A stretch of DNA of 64,000 nucleotides. Source: Microbotryum silenes-acaulis. Lineage: Eukaryota; Basidiomycota; Microbotryomycetes; Microbotryales; Microbotryaceae. Numbering within the stretch: position 1 is the first letter of the stretch; every line of letters starts with the position of its first letter. Where the stretch lies: the NCBI GenBank assembly GCA_003665825.1, contig QPFY01000003.1:434001-498000 (forward strand). Direction: 5' to 3'. The notes under the pieces are model-generated. The model was not told the DNA's origin and ran no database searches. It was given only the letters and a program-made list of their open reading frames with translations. Below, piece after piece: positions 35,424-46,693 of the stretch. The position numbers and the translations under genes were made by a program.

Positions 35424-37413
35424 TCAATAATTCCGATCCCGATTCGCCAGCGGACTCGACTCGAACGGCTCGCTCTCAAGCAGTACACCACCATGCAGCG
35501 TATCCAAGTTGTCCGGACCAAGCATGCGGAAGTTCTTGGTCGCTCCTAAACCCGCGGCGAAACTATCGTCCTCGTCGGCCACGGATTGATCCGCTACGGG
35601 CGCCGCAGCAGATCGCATCCCGAACAAGGTGTCTTCTCGTCCATCGAGGCCTTGAATGGCGTTGGCGTTCGCCGCACTTCGTCCTGGAGCATTGAACGCA
35701 TCCCTACGTTGCCCATGAAGCGCAAAAGGGGCCGCAGCGGGTGGTGCAGCTTTGGATAGGGATGCTACCGGCCCACTCGTCGGTAAATCATCCGTGAACG
35801 AATCGTCCTGAAGGCTGACACGCTGCGTCCCAAAGTCATCGCCATCATCGACGATCCGCGCGAAACTGGTCTCGTTGAGTAAATCATCGATCCGCGCAGT
35901 CGTACCCCCTCCAAATTCAGCGAGCAAGGTCCCTTTGCCCAGTCGAGTCGTTCCGAACGGCTTGGACAAATCCAGACTGTCCCCCTCGTCCTCGAGCGCT
36001 TCTTCTTCGAACCCCCGGCGCGATTTTTCACTCGGGCTCGGCGCAGGTAGTTCCTCGCCCATCATAAGCCGAGCGGTGTACTCTCTCATGATCAAAGGTG
36101 GCTCCAGAGGGGAGTCGTGCAGGGCCGAGTAGACGTCGTTCGTCATCCGCTGCGCCGCTTGCTTTGCCGGTACTCGGGACGGGGCCGGCGACAAGAGATT
36201 CCGAGAAGCCAGGAAACGGTTGCCAAGTGGTACCGGGGACGAGGTCTTGCTCGCCGCGACGCGATCGACGGGTGCATCCCACCCAGACTCATTCGCCATA
36301 TCGCCCTGCCGCTTGATCGGAGACGCGAATGCAGCCAGTGACGTGTTGGAGAGATCGACCAACCCATCCCAGTCGCGCGGTACGTCCGTCGGCCTCACCA
36401 AGCGTACCTTGCCGCGTCCGGGTGTCGACGACGACGGCCTAGGCGAGCCGATGTTCTTCCTCAAGATCTTTTCCAACAAATCGGGGTGGTGTTGTGAAGA
36501 GGCAGTCGAGTTGGCCGGAGTCGGGGACGCCGAGTGGTGATGCAAAGGTTGTTTGAGCTTGCGCAGCGTTTCCGGTGAGGTCGTTTCAAAATGGATCGAC
36601 GACATGGATGGGGAAGGCGCTTCCAGCGCCGTCTCGGCCACGGTCTTGAACCCCACAGTGGCCGTTTCCCACTCGGGTGTCGGCACATCGGGGGAGTCGG
36701 GGGGTAGATCACCTAATCGCACCCGTTGAACGCCGCTCGAGACGTGATCAACCCCGATCGTCGCGGTAGTCGGTCGTACTTTGTGAAGATCGGCCTGCAG
36801 TGACTGGAATGGCGACATGTCGTCACTGAGGACGGCCTTGTCCTTTTTGAGATGAGCCGGCGCCGAGGCTTTCGCCGTGGAGGTCGTGGCTTGAGGTGCT
36901 CGGGGCGTAGCATGATTCGACGACTCGGCCGAGACTGCCGAGGCGCCTTCGTCGAAGGAAAGCGATTGATTCGCCGCTCGTTGCGACAGACTATCGTCTT
37001 GGCTCGCCGACTCGTCGTCGTACAGGAAGGGATCGGTGAGCTTAATCCTCGCCGCGTTTTCGAAGAAGGGGCGCCAAAACTGAGGTGCGAGATGATCGAT
37101 ACGCGGTCAACAATGCGACCTGGCGGTGCTCCACAGACCAACGCGTTGCTGGGAAAAGACGGCTCACCTTCACGGACTCGTAGATGCGACGACTGTTTTC
37201 GCCATGTTGTTGGACAGCGGGGAGAATGCGCCCGATGACGACCTGGTTGCACTTGTCAAAGTTCTCCTCGATGCGTTGCAGCAACAGGACCATGTTTTGG
37301 TCGATCTGGTCGCTCGCGGCTTGCACGTCCGACAGCGTCAGCCGCACGATTTCCTCGGGGCGAAGCATGACAGGGTTGTTGGCATCGTAGAAGAGGCGGC
37401 TTCTTGTAGACAT
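35424..37413 (-). CDS. ASK1: DASH/Dam1 complex subunit Ask1
   Basis: complement(join(35424..37079, 37168..37413)), 1902 nt, 633 aa. Ask1 is part of the ten-subunit DASH ring that couples fungal kinetochores to microtubule plus ends. The N-terminal Ask1 domain is rebuilt across the intron: LTLSDVQAASDQIDQNM, LLLQRIEENFDKCNQVV, RILPAVQQHGENSRRIYES, then (after the splice) VKFWRPFFENAARIK. The helical core is followed by about 530 residues of disordered Ser/Pro-rich sequence with many SP/TP dipeptides (for example NIGSPRPSSSTPGRG), consistent with the known Cdk phosphoregulation of Ask1. The protein is longer than yeast Ask1 (292 aa), mostly through the disordered tail, which contains short repeated-looking DDS/FTDD acidic patches that may be degenerate binding motifs. 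Confidence 0.9.
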
Positions 37414-38065
37414 GTCGAGTTGATGGATTGGGGATCACGTTGATAGCACCAGGTCAAATGATGGGCGGGTTCAGGCGATGACGCGCTCAGCTGAGAGTTC
37501 GCGTAGTCACACGCCAAGTATATACGGTCGGTGCGTGAAGCCGACTTGATGGGTACGTTGGCCTGTGAATTGATGCGGAAAAGGACTGAGCTGATGAGGT
37601 GATGTAGCAGAGCGGCGAGGGCGCGCAAATGAGGAGGGAACCACGCGCGTCGACGCTTCTCGTCGCGTCGGCCCGCAAGGCTCACGAGAGCTCACGCGCT
37701 CTCACGCGTCCGAGCGACGCTGAAAGTTGCCCGACCGAAAGCTCTTGGCTGTGAACAAGAAACAACGCACATGAGGCACAGTGGAACTGGAGGAAGTATT
37801 GATGAGAGAGCAAGTACACATGATAATGGCAACATCCAGCAAACTTGAGAGCTACACAACTTTCCCCGGGACGGCGGCAAGGCGGCCGGCAGCGAACTGG
37901 GTCGAGTCGCTTTTGGAAAGCACAAGTTCAGAAGGAGCCAAAAAAAAAGTACAAGAACCGGCGCGTTCCTTAGGAGCGAGAACGACGCAGCAGAACTAGG
38001 TGAAGAATAAACGGGTGGCCAGCGTCGGGAAAAAAACGAAACTAGCCAAAATGAGGAGCCCACGC
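37414..38065. other. Intergenic region upstream of ASK1
   Basis: ASK1 promoter plus 3' flank of the first ferritin-like gene. No gene recognised. Confidence 0.45.
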
Positions 38066-39489
38066 TTAAAGGATGGCGGTGGCGGGGCCAGCGACCGTGT
38101 TGGAGTCCGAGAGAGTCTTGGACGAGGTCGTGATGACGATGTAGGTAATGCCCTCGAGGCCCTTGGGGATATCGACGCGGTCCTTGCCATCCTTGCCGTG
38201 CTTGACGGGCTTGATGATGGTGGCACCACCGTTGAGGAAGGCAGCGTAGAAGCCGGTCTCCTTGTCGCCCCTGTAGTTGAACTGAACCTCGGTGGTGTGG
38301 CCAGCGCGGGGGGTGTTCTCGATGGAGAGGCTGGGGAACCTCTGGATCGACGAAGGGAGAGCACCGTTCTTGCCGCAGGTGTTGGGCTTGATGAAGCCAG
38401 CAGCAAGCCTGTTGAGCGAGGGGCGGAAAAAGCGCTTGGTCAGCATGGACAGGATGGGCGCTCTACAGGAGCGCGTGAAAGAGGTGCGGCAACTCACGAG
38501 TAGACCTGGGCGTAGTCGAGCGAGGTCTCGAAGGCAACGGGGAAGCCCGAGTCACCGGAGAAAGTGTTCAAGATCGCGGTGTGGCGGGCCTCGATGGTGA
38601 GGATCGAGCCGGCGGCGGCGAGGTAAGCCTTGGACGAAATATCGGGAGCGGCACCGAGGTAGGCCGCCGTGCCGACAGACTCGAGGATGCGCGCGGTGGC
38701 GACGAACGTGTAGACGTTTGTGAAGGCGACCTTGAAGTCGTACTTGCACTGCGATACACCGGCACTGCCAAGGGCGCCAGCGAGGAACTTGACGTGGTCC
38801 TTCTCTTGGATGGCGATCTTCTGGATGTTTTTGAAGACCTCGGGGCCGAAGCCGGCCTTCTTGAAGTCATTGGGGCGGAACTTATCGAGACCCTGGAAGT
38901 AGAAGTTCTTCTCGAGGTGCTGTTGTAATGGGAAGAGGAAGAGGAAGAGCAGAGAAAGTAAGGGAAGTCGAGAGGGGAGGGAGGAAGACGAGAGAGGGAT
39001 GGTCAATTGACTGCGCAGCAGCGAGGGATGGCGGTGGCCTCGCGTAGAGAGCTTACCTCCAAAGTGAGAGCTACGAGGTGATGAAAGAAGAAGATGAAGT
39101 CGAATACAAGTTAGCTAACCTTCCTCTGAGGATTGGAAAATGCAAGATTGATGATGATGTCTTTGTCGCGCGATGAGCGGCGGGCGTCGGCGTGTCGACC
39201 CTCGTTGAACACTCGGGCCCACAGCGAGCACAAACTGGGGTCACGAGGCGCCCAGCTAAGGGGCCCGCGCTCGAGTCGGGACCTTGGCGGAGATGGCGAC
39301 CCCGAAACGTACAAACGTACGACCGAGGACAAAGGACCCGAGAAGGGACGTAGACTAACCATAGTTGAGGATCTCCACATCGGTGGGACCACTGGCACGC
39401 TTGGTGATCTGGGCCATGCGCTCGGTCGAGGCAGTGACAGGGGCGATGGCGGCGAGGGCCATGACGGCGAGGGCGAGGACTGAACGCAT
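38066..39489 (-). CDS. Secreted ferritin-like (Rds1-type) protein, copy 1
   Basis: complement(join(38066..38408, 38498..38919, 39057..39070, 39360..39489)), 909 nt, 302 aa. A signal peptide (MRSVLALAVMALAAIAPVTA) precedes a ferritin-like four-helix domain (Rds1/PCC13-62-type). The helix-1 motif DVEILNYALTLEHLEKNFY is assembled over three exons, one being 14 nt (codes ALTLE). Later helices show FKNIQKIAIQEKDHVKFL (Glu/His ligand pair), TARILESVGTAAYLGAAP and AGSILTIEARHTAILNTF (Glu..His pair). A C-terminal domain of about 115 residues has a Cys-containing FIKPNTCGKNG start and a beta-rich pattern. Family members are stress- or starvation-induced in fungi; enzymatic activity is not established. 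Tandem paralogue of the gene at 40983-42508. Confidence 0.88.
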
Positions 39490-40982
39490 CTTGATCTAAG
39501 GAGTGTGGGTGTTTGGATAAAACGAGTGTGGGTGGTGCTTAAAGGCGAAAATGAGAGTCAAGTCGAACTGGATATGGAGAAGAGGGAGAGAGAAGAAGAG
39601 GTCACGGACGGTCGGGAAACATAATTTGCCTCGATCACAGGCTGTTGTTGTCTGTTGTTGTGTCCGAATCGCCATTTGCTTAGCCCGAAATCCCAAGCAC
39701 GCTTGACCTAGCCCGAGTCCTGAATCTAGAGCGGTTTCCCATCGTATGATCCCTCGAAGGCATGGCATCTGCAGGCAATCGAATTTAAGGCTGCCGGCTC
39801 CTCCTGCCCGATCGACGAGCCGACGCGACGTGTGGTGGCCCCTGCAAGCTTGTAACTCAACATTTCGACGCGATTTGGCTTTAAATCCTGATCGCCGCCG
39901 GACGCGCCCGGCGCACCGGGTGGGAGCCGAGGGGGACTTTAATTGAAATTGGCCGGGGGCCCTGGCGGACAGAGGTTCTTTACCCGAAGCACATGGCTGA
40001 GCGCCGACTCCTGCCGAGTGACCGGTCAGTCGTAACTTGTGAGTTTGTGACCGCACGGTGCCGCCTGAGAAGAGAGCACCTGGGTACCGAGATAAAGCCG
40101 AACTTTCGCGTCAAATGTTATATTCTTTCCTCGGTGGCTCGCACGGGGTCGTTCGCGCACTCTTGGTCTTTCTGATGTTTGAAGCTCGACCGAGAAGCAT
40201 TGACGATCCTAACTCTCCCGACGCCGGCCTCCGCTCGATCAAGTCGCAAACATTGACGCGAACGCCGAAGGTGCACAACACATACAACGCGGCAGAAAAC
40301 ATAAAGATGCCAGGTGCCTGCCTCGAAGTTCTTACGGTCGCACTGAAAATAAGGATTGCTTTCGGACTCGGGCACACGGCTGCCCGCTGCCAATTATTAA
40401 TTTCAATCAGCTTTCATTTCCTGGAATCTCGAAGATTGTTCGCTGCACCTCTAATCTCATTACGCGATACGATATCATGAAAAAATTGAGACTCTACCTA
40501 TCTATCTCATCGAGACTGTCAGCACAGGTTGCTCCCGTGCCGTGTCGGCGAGACTAGTCGGCGCCTCCGCGTGAGTCCGCGAGGTCCGGCCGGCTGCTGT
40601 TGCGCTAGTTGGGGACGGACCCCTAGCCTCAATTTGTCCTTTTTCCTTATCAGGCGCGAGATTTGTGTCCTCTACCGCCCACCACGTTTCGTTCGGTACC
40701 AGACCTGCCAGCGGTCGGACAAGCGCTTGTAGTGAAAATTCGGCATTACGGCACTTTTTGGGGGTGCCTAAGCGATCGGCATCCAAAGCTTTTGAAAAGA
40801 AACGTGGGGCAAACCCCAGTACTGGAATAGGATGACAATGAAAGCAAAAAAAAACGAATCTTGTGCTACATTAATGAAAGACGAAGGTCCGAGAAGCAGC
40901 ACACGATCTCAACATGGCCTAATGCGAGACCGTCCGTCCGCGACGCCGGCGGATCCTCCATGTACAATACGCGATGGATCGA
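39490..40982. other. Spacer between the two ferritin-like genes
   Basis: Promoter and 5' UTR of copy 1 (GAGTGTGGGTG motif twice at 39501 and 39534, i.e. CACCCACACTC on the coding strand) and 3' flank of copy 2. No further gene seen in about 1.5 kb. Confidence 0.5.
39501..39549 (-). promoter_or_regulatory. Repeated CACCCACACTC element before ferritin-like copy 1
   Basis: Read on the coding (minus) strand, the 11-mer CACCCACACTC occurs twice within 60 bp upstream of the ATG at 39489. The same pair is present before copy 2, suggesting a conserved 5' UTR or core promoter element. Confidence 0.5.
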
Positions 40983-42508
40983 TTAGAGGAAGAAGAGGGC
41001 GGGGCCAGCGACGGTGGAAGCATCCGTGAGACCTGCCTTGGACGAAGAGAGGAAGAGGTAGGTGGCGCCTTGGAAGCCGGAGGGGACGTCGATACGGCTG
41101 ATACCGTCGGATCCGTGCTTAACCGAGACCACGGTCTGGACGCCGCTGAACAAGAAGACGGCGTAGGCCTTGACGCCGGCCTTTTGCGCGAACTTGATGG
41201 CAATCTGGTGGCCAGCCCGAGGTACCTTGGTGACGACGTTCAAGACAGGGTACGCCTTGAGGCCAGGGGGGAGAGGCTTCTTGGCTCCGCACGTGCCGGG
41301 CTTGATCATGGGGGAGGCGAGCCTGAGGTGAGCCGTATGGTTCGGGTTAGCCTATGCGACGTCATGATGAATCGGCAACCCAATTCAAGGGTATGACTTA
41401 CGACCAAACCTGATTGAATTCAAGCGCGGTCTCGAAGGGGACGGGGAAGCCACTCTGACCCTCAACCTCGTTCAAGAGCGACGAGTGGCGGGCCTCGATC
41501 GTCAAGATGGATCCGGAAGCGCCAACGGCGGCGGGAGTCGAGAACTTGGGGGTCGCGCCAAGGTAGGCAGCGGTACCTACGGTCTCTAGAACGCGAGACA
41601 TGTGGACGAACGAGTCGACGGACGCGAGCGCGGCGCCAAAGTCATACTGGCAAGGCGAGACGGCGTTCTTGCCGAGGCCACTCGCGAGGGCGGTGACGTG
41701 ATCTTTCTCTTGGATACCGATGGTCTGGATGCGGCTGTGCAGCTTCTTAGAGTAGCCGGCCTTGACAAAGTCTTCAACCTTGTACTTGGTAAGCCCTTTG
41801 AAGCTGCAGATGCAGGATGCAGTGGACACAAGCGAGCCGACGGTGAGAGCGCGGACAGAGGAAAAGAGCGGAACAGAGGCATCGAATAAGTCACATGTGG
41901 ACAGATACGGCGATACACGGTGCGCATAAAGTAGATGACGTACAAGAAGTTCTTCTCGAGGTGCTGTGAGTGAGAAGACAAAACAGCCGAGGCAAAAGTA
42001 GGATAACAGTCAGAGCTGATCGAAGAAACCGCGGGTTGCTCAGCAACTGCGCAGCCGCTGATGCCGAGGCACCGGCAGCCGGCAGGCAGCGATTTAGACC
42101 GACCTCGAGCGTGAGAGCTGTGCGCAATCAAGGTATGGATTTGATTAGTAAGATGGACAAAGCAAGTCCGAGTGACCGCGTTGGTGTGGGTGCTGTGCGA
42201 TCGCCGACGACAAGGAGACAGAGGGGTCAAGTATGCCCTTTGGCGCGCGGGCGCGTTCAAGATTGGGCCTAGCAGATTGGCAGCTAGGGGCGGGCGGCGT
42301 ACTATGGCCGGAAGCAGCGGTCCACTATGCTCAGGTGCCCTGTTCTTAAAGAATCTACCTGCTTACCAAAGTTCATGATCTCGATATCGGTCACCTTGGT
42401 CGAGCGCTTGGTGATCTGGGTCATGCGCTCCTTGGAGTCGGTGGTGCCGGCGGCGGCGGGAGAAATGGCGGCGAGGGCCAAGACAGCGAGGGCGAGAACG
42501 GAACGCAT
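40983..42508 (-). CDS. Secreted ferritin-like (Rds1-type) protein, copy 2
   Basis: complement(join(40983..41322, 41402..41803, 41944..41963, 42104..42117, 42367..42508)), 918 nt, 305 aa. Signal peptide MRSVLALAVLALAAISPAAA is almost identical to copy 1. The 14-nt exon (ALTLE) is conserved, but the next exon is only 20 nt (HLEKNF plus two bases), because an extra intron (41804-41943) splits the phenylalanine-rich FF segment that is continuous in copy 1. Core motifs remain: TIGIQEKDHVTALA, SRVLETVGTAAYLGATP, ILTIEARHSSLLNEV and MIKPGTCGAKKP. Same predicted fold and export. Gene order and intron sharing show a tandem duplication followed by gain (or loss in copy 1) of one intron. Confidence 0.88.
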
Positions 42509-42522
42509 ATTGACGATGAAAA

Positions 42523-42563
42523 TGAGTGTGGGTGGGCGTTGAAAAACGAGTGTGGGTGGTGCT
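42523..42563 (-). promoter_or_regulatory. Repeated CACCCACACTC element before ferritin-like copy 2
   Basis: Two copies of the same 11-mer, with similar spacing to those before copy 1, lie within 60 bp upstream of the ATG at 42508. The conservation exceeds that of the surrounding upstream sequence, which otherwise differs. Confidence 0.5.
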
Positions 42564-44406
42564 GGAAGCGAGCCGAAGAACAGTCAGTAGTGCAGAAGAG
42601 ACGAAGGTAGGAGAGAGAGAAACCATGGCTGAAGCAGCTCAAAGAAGAATGTTCGGAAGCCGCTGGAGCGAAGTTTTCGGAGCCGACGATGGCAACACGC
42701 CTCGGATCAGCACAATCGCCGCTTAAGCTCTCATTGATAACCTTGCCCTTGCGCAGGACGGCCTTTTGCGAACGCCTAGCTCTAGGAAGCGCTACAGCTT
42801 CGCACCATTCGGAATAAGATTTGCTACTCACAAGCGATATGTTCCGGTGTATATCATCGATATACGTACACGGTACAGATAGGTTTATGCAACTTTTTTT
42901 CGTCGGCCGCGATTTGCACATGGACTTTGCCCGCGCCGTCGAGCCGCGATCTGTTCGTTCAACCGAGACGATGACTGCCGCGAGCTTGAGTGGTGGATGG
43001 TCCCATGAAAAGCAGCTGCTTTCACTTTGGTTTTTAGCGCGAGGGGACAGCGCCCGGGTGAGCCAAATGCGTGACAAAAGAGACCTAAAAAGATTGGCCG
43101 CCACTTTACGCGTCGAAGCGCGTGACACGGGCCCGCGCTCGCCTGCACGCGGTGAAGGCACGCAGCAGGCAGAGGGCCTGTTTAACGGTGCATAATCTTG
43201 TGTTGCAGATGATACCGGACCTTCCTATGGGAAACGATAGGTATCTAATACCTGGAGCTCATGACCCAATAGTAGTAGTCTAGATCTGCCTCCCTGGAGG
43301 CTTTTCGTTTCAGTGTGGGCTTGTGGAAATCCTCCCCTCGGCTCTACCCAGGTTCTCAGCCAAAATCAATTCACGGCGTGGGCTCAAATCCAATTGCAGG
43401 ATGATTTTAGCGTGTCCGGGACACGAGGAAAAAGAGCTCAACCGGAAATGAGGCATTTGTGGGCCGGTTAAGGTTGACGGGTCGTCCAAGGACCGACGAG
43501 CCGACTCGTAGAGTGAGAGGTGTGACCCCTTGTGGATCGACGCGAGGAGCGAAGATGAAAGGCGATGCCGAACAATAGCCTCTGAGCAGTAGCAAGAACA
43601 GTAATTGCGACTTGCTTTTAGTAGATTCTAACGGTCAAGAACGACAGATTGTATATTTTGCCTCTCAGAGGCGCGTGCACCCCCCCCGCAGCTCCTTTTG
43701 CATTCCAAACGCGTTGACCCCGATCGTCCCTCAACATTCTGGACGCGATTAAGTGACGGACCGCGACCACAAGATCGAACGGCTCTTTTCCCGCCCAGAC
43801 ACGTGGGTGTTCGAGACCAATCAAAAAAGAGGGAAGACATTCGCTCCTTCCGAGAACTGTGTCTCTTCTCATGCGTCGAAGTAGTTAATTACTAATGGTC
43901 AGACACCGGCTACTAGTAGTAGCTGAACGTGGGTTGAGCCACTGTTGCCGCATTTTTTCTTCTCTCGGAGACGCGCCCGGCCCGTGGACCGTCCATGCGC
44001 TTTATACCTAACGCAATACGAGGATGTGAAAGGATGGATGGCCCGGAGAGACAAGCGAATGATTCAGTACTGCTTTTATATGGTTTGATTTTGTATGGTT
44101 CTACCACAGGTCTGAACTGCCTGATTTCCGGAAGCCGACACGTCCTGGACCGGGTGCGTCACGGCTCAGCCGGGGCTAGGTCGACAGATCAGGTCTTGAT
44201 CCACGAGAGAATTGTCAGTTAGGAGATTCAATCGGTTCCACTCTTTCACAGATGTTAAGCACGCGATGCGGCAGTACCTTTCACGCCGGAAAGTGTGAGA
44301 AATCGTGCGGGAAAGTCAATCTCGTATCTAGTATTCTTGGAATTCCTCACGATACCTTTCCTTCGTGCTGCTTGTGTGTGTATGTTCTGAATTGCAATTG
44401 CTACGA
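42564..44406. other. Large spacer with no recognised gene
   Basis: About 1.8 kb, with scattered short frames only (longest plus-strand about 125 codons at 42821-43195, lacking motifs). It holds the distal promoter of copy 2 and 3' flank of mS38. I found no tRNA B-box-like hairpin or conserved protein. Confidence 0.45.
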
Positions 44407-46052
44407 TTACTTGCCCAACCTTTGCCTCAAAGCTCGTTGCGCCTTTCTGTCAAACCCGATGAAAACCCGGTGAAGAGGAAGCGATCATCAGCTGTCCATA
44501 TGCATCAAATTTTAATACCAATCCGAATTACATCAAACACATACCTCCTCTTCTTGTACTTGTGCTTGGTGATCTTCTTCTTCCTCTTCCGCCTTGTCGA
44601 ATCAAGCTGGACCTCATCGTGAGAGTTCGCAGCGTCTTCCTCGTCGACCCAGTTCAGATCGACCATCTCGGCGGCCAAGCAGACGCCATTGGGGCCGTTA
44701 GCCTTGAAATCAGCGACTTGCCATCCTTTCGACTGGGTGGTCCACAGCCGTAATCGACCATTCTGGAACGACGAAGACGAAGACCGAGAGCGCTGCTTGC
44801 GTCCGCTTGGACCGGCGTACGATCGGGCCGCTCGCTCGAGCTTGTTCGACACGAGCGCATAAAAGTCGCGCTCGGCATGCCAACGATGTAGGAGCGAGGC
44901 AGAAGAGAGAAATCGTTCGGTATGTTTTCGAGCTTCGAGAGGGCTGAGAGGGTTCGCAAGCTGGGTTGCGAAGAGCGATGACGGAGACGACAAAGGGGAT
45001 GCAGATGGCGTCGACGATTGCGGTGCAGCCCTTGCGGTCTTAGGCTCAAAAGGTCGCAAGTAGGAAATGTTGGATAGGGTCTGAGGCGAGTGCGGGCTGG
45101 CTTTGGTCGAGGATGTCGACTCGACCACGAGCGCGGGCTGGGGAGGGGCCACGAACGGCGACTGCGCTGCGAGATACCGTGCGACCGAGGTTGCATGCTC
45201 GGTGCCTTCACGTTCACCAATCAACCAAGCATCGTAAGGGTCGTCTTGGTTCTCCTCGAGAACGCGCATCGTCTGCTCGTGCTCCTGCGCGGCCTCGTCG
45301 GCCTGCTTGAGCTCGATCTCGCGTTCTTCCTCAGCTGTACGCAGGGGCTCGATGGGCTTGCGTTCGCCGACCATGGTGAAGTAAGGTGCTCCAATGGGCT
45401 TGCCGTCGGGTCCGAGGTCGACGACCTCAGCCAGCTCGCCGTCACCCTCAAGATCGGCGACGCTAATCTCTTCTTGGCCGTCGGTCTCGCTCGCCTTGAT
45501 TAGGGCCTCGAGCGTGGTGTAAGAGGTCGAGTTCGCCGGAGAGGTCGATTTGCGGAGATCAAAACGTATCGGAAGTTCGAGCAGTGGGCGTCCGGCAGCA
45601 AAGAAGCTGTCGAGGCCGACGAGGGAGGGAGTGACGTGCGGCAAGGTGGCGAGAGCGTGGGCGGGTCGAGGTGTGGCCGCAAGCTGCTGGGCATTGGGGG
45701 CTGCGGATGTGGTGTGTAACGTGGAGGCAGGTGATACTGCAGTGTCATGAACGGTGGTGGTGGCGGTGGAGGCGGAGGTAGTGGCCGTAGTGGTGGTGGC
45801 CGCATCGGCTCGCTTCGATTGCTTGACCGCTGTTGCGCTCCTAGCACTGTTCCTGCCTCTCGACGACGAGTTGCTGCCGTTCGCTTTCGAGCTGAACGAA
45901 CATCTCCTCTGTGCGGCTGACTTGGTCGACTGGTGTGCGAGCAGATCCGAGGAAAGGAGTTGAGGCCTCGACAGCGAACGATAAGACGGGTTGAAGAAGC
46001 GCGGCGTGGGTGCTTTGGCTCGCACCACCGGAAGCGTCGGTATACGCAGCAT
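44407..46052 (-). CDS. COX24: Mitochondrial small-subunit ribosomal protein mS38 (Cox24/Qri5-like)
   Basis: complement(join(44407..44446, 44545..46052)), 1548 nt, 515 aa. The start at 46052 gives a basic, Ser-rich mitochondrial presequence-like N-terminus (MLRIPTLPVVRAKAPTPRF). The long middle is low complexity (Ala/Thr/Ser) with a moderately ordered core (YTTLEALIKASE, DPYDAWLIGERE). The diagnostic part is the C-terminus: RRKRKKKITKHKYKKRR continues through a 98-nt intron into KAQRALRQRLGK, the short basic helix of the AURKAIP1/Cox24 family. mS38 binds near the decoding region of the mitoribosomal small subunit, and loss of Cox24 impairs COX1 expression. Most of the length is lineage-specific; the conserved domain is only about 30 residues, all at the end. 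Confidence 0.85.
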
Positions 46053-46693
46053 GATGACGATCGACTGCACCTCTCGTGCACTGACGGCGCCTTGGTGGAT
46101 GAGGGGGGAGGTGGGTTCGATGTGTCGAGAGAGAGAGGAAAGCGAGGTCGTCAGCGTCGCGCCGCGGTAGTTCGAATTGAACGAGATCTAATCTGACCTA
46201 ATGAAGCGGATCCGGGCGCGGCGGCGGGTAAGTAATTGGTAATAGTGCGACGCCGTCCTTTTACTTGACTGTGCGAGTCCAACCCTGCAGTGGCCTTCAC
46301 AGCTGCAGCTGGAATGATGGACTGAGCACTTCATTGTGGTCAAGCTAAACCTGAAAGGGGCCTTCATACATTCTCGTACTCTATCATAGTTTTGTTTACA
46401 TGCGAGTTGACCACTAGAGTGCGGAAGAGCTAAATTCAGCTAATGACTTGGATCGTGCAATTGAGCTTTGCTTTACTAATAACGACCTTGGTCTTGTTTA
46501 GGAAAGGCCTCGGAAAAGCCCTGGGACGCCGACGCCAGCCGACGCCGAGTGGATGGTTGACTCTACGCCGAAGCACCCGAGTTACCGCACCCCCCACATC
46601 CGACATCCTGCTCGCCCTAAGAACGGCGCCCAACCCGCTACGCACCATCTAGACCCGTTCTGGGAGATTACTCAAACCCGAAACTCATCATCT
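46053..46693. other. Divergent promoter region mS38 / PDI
   Basis: Bidirectional promoter, about 640 bp. A short GC-rich block at 46205-46230 and AT-rich 46370-46500. No gene. Confidence 0.45.
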
